DNA of 62,705 bases from Sphingopyxis sp. (GCF_019459305.1 NZ_JAIBES010000093.1:1-62705), one strand, 5' to 3'. Counted from the stretch's first letter, positions 53,748 through 62,665 are shown. Translations and numbers: made by a program. The notes: generated by a model from the letters alone, not told the origin.

Positions 53748-56021
53748 ATGCACAGCTCGCACTGGGGGTCCTTTCTCGCGCGCAGTGAAGGCGGACAGAT
53801 CCGCGTCCGCCCGAATATTCGCGACCCCGAACCGTCCAAGCTTCTTCGCAACATCCCCGACGCGCTTCGTCACCGCTCGCGCGTTGCGCGCCCCGCGATT
53901 CGCCGCGGCTGGTTGACGAGCGGTCCCGGCGCCGATGATCGCCGGGGCGACGACAGCTATGTCGAGGTGTCGTGGGACGAGGCGCTCGGCCGTTTGGCCG
54001 ACGAGCTTGGGCGGGTGCGATCCGAACATGGCAATGGTGCCATTTTCGGCGGCTCCTACGGCTGGTCGAGCGCGGGCCGCTTTCATCATGCGCAAAGCCA
54101 GATTCACCGCTTCCTCAACTGCATCGGCGGTTATGTGTCTTCGGTTAACACCTATAGCAGCGGAGCATCGGAAGTGCTCCTCCCGCACGTCATGGGCTCC
54201 TTCTGGAACGGTCGCAGCGGCCTTGACTGGGACGAGATCGAGCGCGCCACCGAACTCTTCGTCGCCTTTGGCGGGATGGCGCCCAAGAACAGCGAAGTGG
54301 GGGCGGGCGGTGTCGGCCGGCATGTCGCGCAGCGAGCGCTCCGCGGCGCGCGGCGACGCGGCGCCGAATTCCTTCTCGTCAGCCCGCTGCGCGACGACCT
54401 CGCGGCCGAGATCGGTCATGAATGGCTTGCCGCGGTGCCCGGGACGGATACTGCGCTCATGCTGGCGCTTGCCTTCGTTCTCCTCGACGAAGACCTGCTC
54501 GATCGGGACTTTCTCGATCGCTGCTGCGTCGGCTTTGATATTTTCGAGCTCTATCTGCGCGGCCAGCCCGACGGAATTCCCAAGAGCCCCGCGTGGGCGG
54601 CTCCCATCACCGGCGTCGCGGCATCCGAGATTGGAAGGCTCGCTAGGCGCATGGCCGCAAAGCGAACGCTCATCACCGTCTCGCTATCGCTCCAGCGCGC
54701 GGAATATGGCGAGCAGCCTGTCTGGATGGGGATGGTCCTCGCTGCCATGCTCGGCGCGATCGGGCGCGAAGGCAGCGGCTATCTCCACGGCCTCGGCGCG
54801 CTCGCCAATGTCGGAAAACCGCTGCCTGTCACCTCGACACCCGCGCTCCCGCAAGGCGAGAACAGGGTGCGTGAGTTCATTCCGGTCGCCCGCATAGCCG
54901 ACATGCTGCTCCACCCGGGCGCCGCGTTCGATTACAACGGGCGCCGCCTGGCCTATCCCGACATCCGGCTCGTCTACTGGGCGGGCGGCAATCCCTTTCA
55001 CCATCATCAGGACCTCGGCCGCCTGCGCCGCGCTTTCGCCCGCCCCGACACGGTCGTGGTGCATGAGCAATATTGGACCGCGACCGCGTGCCACGCCGAT
55101 ATCGTGCTGCCGGCGACGCTGACGCTTGAGCGAAACGACATCGGCGGCGTCTCGGACGATGCGGTCGTCACCGCCATGCACCGGATCGTGGACCCCGCGA
55201 CCGATGCACGCGACGATTATGCCATACTCGGCGATCTCTCCGTCCGAATGGGGGTCGCGGATGCGTTCACCGAGGGGCGCAGCGCCGAGCAGTGGGTTCG
55301 CTGGCTCTACGAAGGGTTGCGTACCAGGCTCGCCGAAAAGGGTCATCCGAGCCCAGACTTCGAAGCCTTCTGGGAGCAGGGCGAGCTCGTCCTTCCCACG
55401 ATCGACGATGGTGCGCGAATCCGCCGGTTTCGCGAGGATCCGGCGAACCATCCGCTCGCAACGCCGAGCGGACGACTCGAGATATTCTCCGAAACGATCG
55501 CAAGCTTTGCCTACGCCGATTGTCCGGGGCATCCTGTGTGGCTTCCGCCCATCGAGGGCGCGGGCAGCGCCGGGTCGGACCGCTTTCCCCTGCAGCTCGT
55601 CGCCAATCAGCCACGCGGGCGTCTTCACAGTCAGCTCGATTTCGGCGCGCGTAGCCTCGAAACCAAGGTCGACGGCCGCGAGCGACTGCGCATAACGCCC
55701 GCCGATGCGGCACGGCGGGGAATTGCGGACGGCGATGTCGTGCGCGTGTTCAATGACCGCGGCGCCTTCCTCGCTGCCGCCGACGTGTCGGATCAGCTTC
55801 GCGGCGGCGTCGTGCAGTGCCCGACCGGCGCCTGGTACGATCCGGTCGACGGCCTCTGCGTGGCGGGGAATCCCAACAGTGTCACGCGTGACGCGGGGAC
55901 ATCGCAACTCGCACAGGCATCGACCGGACAGCTTTGCCTGGTTGAGGTCGAACGCTTTACCGGCCCGATACCTGCCGGCCGGGGGCATGCCGCGCCGCGC
56001 TTCACAGGGGCTCCCTCATGA
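53748..56021 (+). CDS. Molybdopterin (bis-MGD) oxidoreductase of the BisC/TorA/DMSO-reductase type
   Basis: The 757-residue protein starts at ATG 53748 (MHSSHWGSFLARSEGGQIR), which matches the usual start of BisC-like enzymes. GGAG lies just before it. The molybdenum-ligand region is NTYSSGASEVLLPHVMG, with Ser as the metal ligand. There is no N-terminal Cys cluster and no Tat signal, so this is a cytoplasmic single-subunit S- or N-oxide reductase-like enzyme rather than a respiratory one. Landmarks are IFGGSYGWSSAGRFHHAQ, WAGGNPFHHHQD and QLVANQPRGRLHSQLDFG. The stop overlaps the MFS start. Its substrate, a sulfoxide, N-oxide or hydroxylated heterocycle, is unknown. Confidence 0.92.
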   Translation: MHSSHWGSFLARSEGGQIRVRPNIRDPEPSKLLRNIPDALRHRSRVARPAIRRGWLTSGPGADDRRGDDSYVEVSWDEALGRLADELGRVRSEHGNGAIFGGSYGWSSAGRFHHAQSQIHRFLNCIGGYVSSVNTYSSGASEVLLPHVMGSFWNGRSGLDWDEIERATELFVAFGGMAPKNSEVGAGGVGRHVAQRALRGARRRGAEFLLVSPLRDDLAAEIGHEWLAAVPGTDTALMLALAFVLLDEDLLDRDFLDRCCVGFDIFELYLRGQPDGIPKSPAWAAPITGVAASEIGRLARRMAAKRTLITVSLSLQRAEYGEQPVWMGMVLAAMLGAIGREGSGYLHGLGALANVGKPLPVTSTPALPQGENRVREFIPVARIADMLLHPGAAFDYNGRRLAYPDIRLVYWAGGNPFHHHQDLGRLRRAFARPDTVVVHEQYWTATACHADIVLPATLTLERNDIGGVSDDAVVTAMHRIVDPATDARDDYAILGDLSVRMGVADAFTEGRSAEQWVRWLYEGLRTRLAEKGHPSPDFEAFWEQGELVLPTIDDGARIRRFREDPANHPLATPSGRLEIFSETIASFAYADCPGHPVWLPPIEGAGSAGSDRFPLQLVANQPRGRLHSQLDFGARSLETKVDGRERLRITPADAARRGIADGDVVRVFNDRGAFLAAADVSDQLRGGVVQCPTGAWYDPVDGLCVAGNPNSVTRDAGTSQLAQASTGQLCLVEVERFTGPIPAGRGHAAPRFTGAPS

Positions 56022-57280
56022 CATTGCGGCCGCCACGCCTCGCCTTCCTTCTCGCCGTGCTGACGCTGGCGAACGCGGTCAACTATATGGATCGGTCGCT
56101 CATCTTCGTGCTCGGCGAACCGATCAAGCGCGACCTCGGCTTATCCGATGTCGAACTCGGCCTTCTTCATGGTCTGGCGTTCGCGCTGGTCTTTTCTTTC
56201 CTGGGGCTTCCGCTCTCGCGGATCGCCGATCGCGGGCGCCAGCGCCTGGTGATCATAGGCTCGATCGCATTATGGTCGGTAATGACGACGCTCGGCGGCT
56301 TCGCGCAGAGCTTTGCACAGCTCGCGGCGATGCGCGTCGGCGTCGCTGCGGGCGAGGCGGGACTACATCCGGCCAGCCATTCGCTCATTTCACGCCTGTT
56401 TCCTGACGAGCGCCGGGGCCGCGCGCTCGCGATTTTCTCGATCGGCATTCCCGCGGGACTCGCGGCGGGATCGGTCCTTGGCGGCTGGATCGCGGATCAG
56501 TGGGGATGGCGCTGGGCCTTTCTCGTGATGGGGCCGGTCAGCCTGATTCTGCTGCCGCTGGCCTATCTGGCCCTGCCGGCGTCGAAAGCACCGGTGGAAA
56601 CGCGCACGGCATCGCTTATCGACGCGATGTGGACCATGTGGCGGATCCCCGAATTCCGCTGGGTCTGGCTCGGATATGCGGTGGCCACGGCGTTCGGCTA
56701 CGGGTCCGGCACCTTTTTCGTTCCCTTCTACATGCGCGAGCATGGCCTGAGCGCTCTCGAGGCGGGCGGGCTTTACGGGATCATCAATGGCGTCATCGGC
56801 GTGATCGGCATTCTAGCTGGAGGCTGGCTTTTCGACATCGGCGGCAGGCGCGGTCGCGGCCATGCGCTCACGCCGACGATCCTGGCGCTGATCGCCTCGG
56901 GACTTCTTGCGCCGCTGGGATGGATGATGCCGACGCTTGTCCCGAGCGTCGTCCTCGTGACCACTGCGCTCCTGCTCTACATCTTCGTGAGTGTACCGAC
57001 CATCGCGATTACGCAGGCGGTCGCGCCGCCCGAAATGCGCGCTACCGCGTCGGCGCTGATCGGGCTCAGCGGCGGTTTGGTCGGCGCGATCACCGGCCCG
57101 CTCGCGGTGGGGGCACTCAGTGATCTGTTCGGCGGGGGCATGGCTGCCGGTGCCTTGCCTCAGGCACTCGCGCTTGTCGCGCTGGTTCAGCTTGTCGCAG
57201 CGGCACTCTACTGGCGCGCCCGTTTCCATTTGCGAAGCGCGCCCGCGGCCGATGCCCGGAGCGTCGCCGCGCCCACTTGA
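56018..57280 (+). CDS. Major facilitator superfamily transporter
   Basis: The 420-residue twelve-helix carrier overlaps the molybdoenzyme stop by four bases. The opening helix NAVNYMDRSLIFVLGEPIKR and the loop motif SRIADRGRQRLVIIG are shared in pattern with the MFS at 31680, so the two are of the same Spinster-like family. It should import the substrate of the molybdoenzyme/LLM operon or export a product. It is translationally coupled to the molybdoenzyme and lies 26 bp before the LLM gene. Confidence 0.9.
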   Translation: MTLRPPRLAFLLAVLTLANAVNYMDRSLIFVLGEPIKRDLGLSDVELGLLHGLAFALVFSFLGLPLSRIADRGRQRLVIIGSIALWSVMTTLGGFAQSFAQLAAMRVGVAAGEAGLHPASHSLISRLFPDERRGRALAIFSIGIPAGLAAGSVLGGWIADQWGWRWAFLVMGPVSLILLPLAYLALPASKAPVETRTASLIDAMWTMWRIPEFRWVWLGYAVATAFGYGSGTFFVPFYMREHGLSALEAGGLYGIINGVIGVIGILAGGWLFDIGGRRGRGHALTPTILALIASGLLAPLGWMMPTLVPSVVLVTTALLLYIFVSVPTIAITQAVAPPEMRATASALIGLSGGLVGAITGPLAVGALSDLFGGGMAAGALPQALALVALVQLVAAALYWRARFHLRSAPAADARSVAAPT

Positions 57281-57306
57281 TCAAGAATATTGGAAGGAGA
57301 GACAAT

Positions 57307-58667
57307 ATGGTTCGCGAGCGCATGATCCGCCTGGGATATATGGACGATGGTGTCGGCGGCTCTACCTGGGGCTGGCGGCAGCCCGGGGTCGATCCGGACG
57401 CAAGCGTCAGTATCGCGCGATATGAGGATACGGCCCGCCGCGCCGAAGCGGCGAAACTCGATTTCCTGTTCATCGCCGACAGCCTCTCGATCGGACCGAC
57501 GTCCTCGCCGCATTTTCTCAACCGGCTCGAGCCGTTAACGCTTCTGTCGGCCGTTTCGCGCGCCACGTCGAACATCGGTCTTGCCGCGACGATCTCGACA
57601 TCGTTCGAACAGCCTTTCACGGTCGCGCGGCAACTGGCATCGCTTGACGTCATGAGCCGCGGACGCGCTGGCTGGAATGTCGTGACGAGCGCGCTCGAGG
57701 GGGCGGCGCTCAATCACAGCTGCGCGACGCTCGACGAACATGACGAACGATACCGGAGAGCCGAGGAGCATGTCGATGTCTGCCGCGGCCTGTGGGACAG
57801 CTGGGAAGACGACGCCTTTGTGCACGACAAGGCTGCAGGAATATTCTTCACGCCCGAAAAACTGCACCCGCTCGGGCACAAGGGTGCGTTCTACCAGGTA
57901 AAGGGGCCGCTCAACATCCGCCGGTCGCCGCAAGGCCATCCGGTCATCTTCCAGGCGGGCGCCTCCAAGGCTGGCCGCGAACTCGCGGCCCAAAAACACC
58001 CCCTGTTGGTTTTTGGCCGCTGCCGAACAGTGTCGAAGAGGCGCAATCCTATTATGCCGACATGAAGGCGCGGGCCGCGGCGGAAGGGCGCGATCCCGAC
58101 CATCTTCTCATCTTTCCCGGGATCAATCCGATCGTCGGCCGCACCGACACAGAGGCCGAGGAGAAATATCGCGCAATGACCGAGCTCGTCACGATCGACG
58201 AGGCTTTGCGAATGATGTCGCAGCCCTTCAGCTATCATGATTTTTCGCAATATGAGCTCGATGCACCCTTCCCGGAAATCTCGGATCTTGGGGAGAATCT
58301 GTATCTCAGCACGACCAACCAGATCAAGCAAAACGCCCGCGACCGCGGGCTGACGCTGCGTCAGGCGGCGCTCGAATTCGCCACGCCGCGCAGCGACTTC
58401 ATCGGTAGCGCCGAACATGTGGCAAACGCGGTTGTTCGCTGGTTCGAAGCGGGCGCCGGCGACGGATTCATGCTCGTCTGCCGCCTCGACGGAGCATTCG
58501 AGGCGTTTCTCGATGACGTCGTGCCCATCCTGCAAGCGCGCGGCCTGTTCCGCCGGAACTATGAAGCCGCCACGCTCCGCGGCAACCTCGGTCTGCCGGT
58601 TCCGCAGAACCGTCATACGGCACGCCGGGGCGAGCCCATTTCCGATCTTGTCCAGACCGGTGGCTGA
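57307..58667 (+). pseudogene. LLM-class flavin-dependent monooxygenase (NtaA/SnaA/DszA type), frameshifted
   Basis: From ATG 57307 (AAGGAGA upstream) the frame encodes the N-terminal half of an NtaA-type monooxygenase: GSTWGWRQPG, DFLFIADSLSIG, RGRAGWNVVTS and HPVIFQAGASKAGRELAA. Near 57990-58015 the reading shifts by one base. The rest (LPNSVEEAQSYYADMKARA... DGFMLVCRLDG) continues in the next frame to 58667. A single missing base in one of the runs AAAAA, CCCC or TTTTT would explain it. Together the parts make a normal-length enzyme of about 453 residues. Either the gene is recently broken or the assembly has an indel. It would use FMNH2 from the adjacent reductase to oxidise an N-, S- or C-containing substrate. 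Confidence 0.85.
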
Positions 58668-58678
58668 AAGGAAGCGCA

Positions 58679-59209
58679 ATGAACCTGACCATCCTTGTTG
58701 GAAACCCGACGCCAAATTCCAAGACGCTCGCGCTCGCAGAGCATGTAGCCGACGTGATAGCGCCTGTCATAGGAGCAGGCAGGCGCCGCACGATCGACCT
58801 TTCGGACCTGGCCTCGGACATGTTCGACCCCAATGCGCAGAATGTCCAAAGGATGATGGAGGAAGTGGCAGCAAGCGATTTCGCGATTGTCGCTTCTCCC
58901 ACCTACAAGGCGACGTACACTGGTCTGCTGAAATCCTTCCTCGATCGTTACGACCAGAACGGTCTGGCTTCGGTGGTGGCGATTCCCGTCATGACGGGCG
59001 GATCGCTTGCCCACATGCTTGCGCCTGATGTCGCCCTTCGGCCCTTGCTCGTCGAGCTTGGCGCAAGCGTGCCGACACGCAGTCTTTTTCATCTGGCGGC
59101 ATCGCCAGATGAAAGAGGAGCGCGGGTCACGAAATGGGTGGAGCAGAATCGCGCCACCCTCGCGGGAGCGGCGGCGGCGCGGCGGGCGCAGTGCGAGGCT
59201 GCAAACTGA
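58679..59209 (+). CDS. NADPH-dependent FMN reductase (SsuE/MsuE family)
   Basis: The 176-residue flavodoxin-fold protein has the N-terminal strand and phosphate loop ILVGNPTPNSKTLALAEHV, the central SPTYKATYTGLLKSFLDRY that binds the flavin ring, and MTGGSLAHMLAPD. It supplies reduced FMN to two-component monooxygenases. It is 11 bp after the LLM gene, so the two make a classical two-component system as in alkanesulfonate, nitrilotriacetate and dibenzothiophene oxidation. A strong hairpin overlaps its coding region at 59084-59117. Confidence 0.9.
   Translation: MNLTILVGNPTPNSKTLALAEHVADVIAPVIGAGRRRTIDLSDLASDMFDPNAQNVQRMMEEVAASDFAIVASPTYKATYTGLLKSFLDRYDQNGLASVVAIPVMTGGSLAHMLAPDVALRPLLVELGASVPTRSLFHLAASPDERGARVTKWVEQNRATLAGAAAARRAQCEAAN
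59084..59117. repeat. Long perfect inverted repeat inside the FMN-reductase gene
   Basis: TTTCATCTGGCG (59087-59098) and CGCCAGATGAAA (59103-59114) are perfect 12-base arms around a GCAT loop. Pairing extends to 59084-59117 with one G-T wobble. It codes for SLFHLAASPDERG, so it is also protein sequence. Confidence 0.7.
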
Positions 59210-59464
59210 TCTGTCATCGCAGATATGCGCCCATTCGGTGAGGCCGATGGCTCGGTCTGCGATGATCCTGACAACGGCTGGCTCATGAGGAGAAAGATGG
59301 CAGTTACGCAAGCCCTTTGAAGAAACCGCCTTTTTGCTCGAAAAATCGCGTCGGCCCGGCATCATGGGCCCGGCGTAGTCGCTGTCTGCGTTCCTAAAAA
59401 GGCGTGTATTTTCAATCATATAACTGTCATTTTTCGCTTGGCAGACGTGCAATGCATTTGCTAA

Positions 59465-59476
59465 GTGAGATCACAG
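59465..59476. promoter_or_regulatory. GntR box f (GTGAGATCACAG)
   Basis: An exact TGNGATCNCA core 47 bp before the second TonB receptor's ATG, in the 313-base gap after the FMN reductase. That gap holds no gene. The box is the rightmost of six and again precedes a TonB receptor, as box a does. Confidence 0.65.
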
Positions 59477-59522
59477 ATAGAGGAGGATCCGGGGCGGGGC
59501 CCTGAAATTTAGGGAGGTTCAA

Positions 59523-61688
59523 ATGCGAAGCTGCAAAAATCGAATCCTGGCAGGGACCGCGGTAGGATTGCTTGCCATATCATTCCCGGCCTGTGCGGTG
59601 GCGCAAACCACTGATGCGGATGCCAGCGCGGCGCCCGCCGAAGCAGAGGCGCAGAGAGGGGGCGTGGAAGACATCGTCGTCACCGCAACACGGCGCGAGA
59701 CGTCGCTGCAGGATACGCCGCTGGCGATTACCGCGCTCGGCAAGGAAGAACTTGAGCGCTTCGATACGAAAAGCGCGCGTGATCTGATGTCGGTGGTGCC
59801 CAATCTCTACCTGCAACGCGTGACACCATCGCCGAGTTCGCAGACTTACGGCATGCGCGGCCTGGGCCAGACCGACAGTCCGGCCGATCCTACTGTCGCG
59901 GTATATATTGACGATACTTATCTGCCGCGCAGCTTCGCGCAGCTTTTCGACATCCCCGGCATCGAGCGCGTCGAGGTCCTGCGCGGACCGCAGGGCACTC
60001 TCTACGGACGCAACGCCAGCGCTGGCGCGATCCGTTTCGTGACGCTCGAGCCCGATAACGAGATCGACGCGCGAGCCAGCGTCAGTGTCGGGAATTACGA
60101 CGCCTTCGAGACGCATAACTATCTGTCGGGTCCGATCGTCAAGGACAAGATATTCGCGAGCGTGGCAGGCGTGCACAAGCAGCGTGACGGCTACACCTAC
60201 AACGCGATCACCGGCGAACATGTCAACGATCTCGACCAGAGCGCAATCCGCGGCAAGCTCCGGTTCGTGCCGAGCGACCGGATCGAGTTCGGCATCACGG
60301 CCGACTATGAGCGCGACCGGTCGGATACGGCGCATTATGTCCCGCTCGTCACCCCCCCGGGCTTCGAGTTCGACCCGCGCGTCACGTATGAAACGCCCGA
60401 TCGCAAGACCCATATCGATGCCTGGGGCGTGTCGGGCCGCATCATCTACCGGCCGAGCGGCGACGTCACCATCAAGTCGATCACGTCATATCGTGCTTTC
60501 GACGGAGTCCTCGCCAACGAGTTCGACGGCCTTCCGCAGGTGGCCGCGACCTTCCTCACCGTCGACCAGTCATCGCTCACCCAGGAATTCCAGCTCAGTG
60601 CCGATCTGCCATGGATGAAGCTGACGACCGGTGCCTTCTACTTCCATGAAAACTATTACATCGGGACGAAGAACGCCCTGCAGGTGCTCAATTCCTATAC
60701 GGGCGGCGAAGGCCGGCTGAAGAGCGACAGCTATGCGATATACGGCCAGGCCGATTTCCCGCTGACCGAGCAACTGACGGTCACGCTCGGCGCGCGCTAC
60801 ACGCATGAGACGCGCCGCTTTAACGCGTCAGGCTATGTGCTCAATCCGGCGCTCGACGTCGTGAGCACCAACTTCACGACCTCGCCGTCGAGCGGGGCGA
60901 ACAGCTTCACGCCGAAGGTTGGCATCCAATATGAATGGACGCCGAGCCTGATGACCTATGCGAGCTATTCAAAGGGCTTCCAGGCGGGCGGCTACAGCCT
61001 GCGTGCAACATCGGCGACCGTCGCGAACCTTGCGTTCGGCCCCGAAGAGGTGAGCGCCTATGAGGCAGGGATCAAAGCCGACTGGTTCGATCGCCGGTTG
61101 CGTACCAACATCGCGGTGTTCCGCAACGAACTCACGGGCAAGCAGGTCAGCGTTTTCCTGCCCGAGTTCCTTGTGTCGGCAGTCCAAAATGCCGCCGAGG
61201 CCTACACCAAAGGCGTCGAGCTCGAGGTCACCGCGGTTCCCACCGACCGCGTGACGCTGACTGGCGCGGTCGGCTATCTCAAGGCGCGCTATACCAACTG
61301 GCCAAATGCTTTCGGTTGTCCGGCCGCGTGCCGTTCGGGCGACGGGCTGAAGCTCGTCTATGCGCCCGAATGGACCGCGAGCGTCCGGGGCGAATGGAAG
61401 GTTCCGCTGCCGATTCCTGGCGAATTCAGCATCTCGGGCGAATATCAGTATCAGAGCACGGCTGAGGGTAATCCGGCCAATGATCCCGACGTCCAGGCGG
61501 CGGCGAGCCACTATGTCAACGCCTTCGCGCGGTACAAGATCGACGATAATATCACGGTCAGCGCCGCGCTGCGCAACCTTACCAACCGGACCGACCGGAT
61601 CTTCATGTTCAAGGTGCCCGGTGTGGCTGCGGGGCAACTGTTCAACCCACCGCGCACCGTGCTTTTCACGCTGGCGTACAACTACTGA
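59523..61688 (+). CDS. TonB-dependent outer-membrane receptor
   Basis: The 721-residue protein starts at ATG 59523 with GGGAGG upstream. It has a signal peptide (AGTAVGLLAISFPACAVAQ), a TonB-box-like segment (VEDIVVTATRRETSLQDTPL) and a plug with RGLGQTDSPADPTVAVYID and VERVEVLRGPQGTLYGRNAS. The barrel ends with FTLAYNY. It resembles the sphingomonad receptors with YVDDTYxPR plugs found beside catabolic operons, and differs clearly in sequence from the receptor at 33180. A hairpin terminator-like stem follows its stop. Its ligand is unknown. Confidence 0.93.
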   Translation: MRSCKNRILAGTAVGLLAISFPACAVAQTTDADASAAPAEAEAQRGGVEDIVVTATRRETSLQDTPLAITALGKEELERFDTKSARDLMSVVPNLYLQRVTPSPSSQTYGMRGLGQTDSPADPTVAVYIDDTYLPRSFAQLFDIPGIERVEVLRGPQGTLYGRNASAGAIRFVTLEPDNEIDARASVSVGNYDAFETHNYLSGPIVKDKIFASVAGVHKQRDGYTYNAITGEHVNDLDQSAIRGKLRFVPSDRIEFGITADYERDRSDTAHYVPLVTPPGFEFDPRVTYETPDRKTHIDAWGVSGRIIYRPSGDVTIKSITSYRAFDGVLANEFDGLPQVAATFLTVDQSSLTQEFQLSADLPWMKLTTGAFYFHENYYIGTKNALQVLNSYTGGEGRLKSDSYAIYGQADFPLTEQLTVTLGARYTHETRRFNASGYVLNPALDVVSTNFTTSPSSGANSFTPKVGIQYEWTPSLMTYASYSKGFQAGGYSLRATSATVANLAFGPEEVSAYEAGIKADWFDRRLRTNIAVFRNELTGKQVSVFLPEFLVSAVQNAAEAYTKGVELEVTAVPTDRVTLTGAVGYLKARYTNWPNAFGCPAACRSGDGLKLVYAPEWTASVRGEWKVPLPIPGEFSISGEYQYQSTAEGNPANDPDVQAAASHYVNAFARYKIDDNITVSAALRNLTNRTDRIFMFKVPGVAAGQLFNPPRTVLFTLAYNY

Positions 61689-61695
61689 TCCGGCC

Positions 61696-61720
61696 GCGAC
61701 CCCCGGCGCAGTGGGGTCGC
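61696..61720 (+). terminator. Hairpin after the second TonB receptor
   Basis: GCGACCCC and GGGGTCGC form a perfect 8-bp stem with a nine-base loop, eight bases after the stop codon. No T-run follows, and the cupin gene starts 34 bp later, so partial read-through is likely. Confidence 0.55.
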
Positions 61721-61753
61721 ACCACCAAGATGTCGACGAGGATGGAGGATTGC

Positions 61754-62665
61754 ATGACGATGAAAAGACACCGTGGTTATTGGGCGCTCACCATTGCTGC
61801 TGCGGCGCTGGCGCACGGACCGGCCGTCAGCGCGCAGGAGAGCACGCGCCCGACGGTCAAGGTCATCACGCCGTCTGATGTCGAACCGCTGGTTCGCGCG
61901 GATTCCAAAGGTATGCAGAACGGGCAGGCGTCACATCGCCGGGTCGTCTCCTTGCCAAAGGATGGCAGCACGCGCATCGACGTTGGATATAATAGCTACA
62001 AGGCCGGCTATGGCGCGGACGCCGCCTATGCCTATGACAAGGACGAACTCTGCTATATCCCGTCGGGTGAGATCGAGGCCGAAAGCGATGGTGTCACCGT
62101 CATTGCCAAACCGGGCACATTCATGTGGCGCCCCGCCGGTGCCCCGACCCATCGCACGCGCGTATTGAAAGATGCCGTGACGATCTGCGCCTTCGGCCCG
62201 GCGCGCGCCGACAGCTGGAGTCACCGCCTGCCGCCGGAAAAGATCGGCCAGTGGAACGGCGAGGAGGCCGATCGGCCAAGGGTGCGCTTCTACGATTATC
62301 GCTACATCAAGCCGCTCATCCGCCCCGGCTCGGCCGAGCATCAGGACGGACGGATCATTCATCGGCGGGTCGTATCGGGACCCAAGGACGGGGCGGTCTT
62401 CATCGACGCCAGTCACAATATCTACAAGGCTGGCCTGACCTCGGGTCCCTATGTCTATCCCGATAACGACGAGGTGTGCTGGATCGAATCCGGTGCGATC
62501 GAAATGGTGAACCAGGGCGTGAAGACGATCGTCCGCGCCGGCCAGTTCGCTTATCGTCCCGCCGGCGCTGCGACCGACAGCACGCGGGTCCTCGAGGATT
62601 CCGTGTCGATCTGCTTCTTCACGCCCGCGCGCAAGGATGACTGGAGTTTCCGAAGCGTGCCCTGA
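61754..62665 (+). CDS. Exported protein with two tandem EutQ-like cupin domains
   Basis: The 303-residue protein starts at ATG 61754, with GGAGG five bases upstream. A Sec signal peptide (YWALTIAAAALAHGPAVSAQ) precedes two repeats of about 100 residues. Each has the order HRRVVS..PKDG, then YKAG, DELCYIPSGEIE or DEVCWIESGAIE, a GxFxxRPAGA turn, and VTICAFGPAR or VSICFFTPAR near the end. This is the EutQ/cupin_2 pattern in which a Glu replaces one cupin His. It follows a TonB receptor, so it may bind or modify the imported molecule in the periplasm. Its activity is unknown. Confidence 0.82.
   Translation: MTMKRHRGYWALTIAAAALAHGPAVSAQESTRPTVKVITPSDVEPLVRADSKGMQNGQASHRRVVSLPKDGSTRIDVGYNSYKAGYGADAAYAYDKDELCYIPSGEIEAESDGVTVIAKPGTFMWRPAGAPTHRTRVLKDAVTICAFGPARADSWSHRLPPEKIGQWNGEEADRPRVRFYDYRYIKPLIRPGSAEHQDGRIIHRRVVSGPKDGAVFIDASHNIYKAGLTSGPYVYPDNDEVCWIESGAIEMVNQGVKTIVRAGQFAYRPAGAATDSTRVLEDSVSICFFTPARKDDWSFRSVP

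Noticed and set aside
54684..55988. A 434-codon open frame on the minus strand opposite the molybdoenzyme
   Set aside because: It is antisense to a well-supported gene, has no motif or ribosome site, and is expected from high-GC codon bias.
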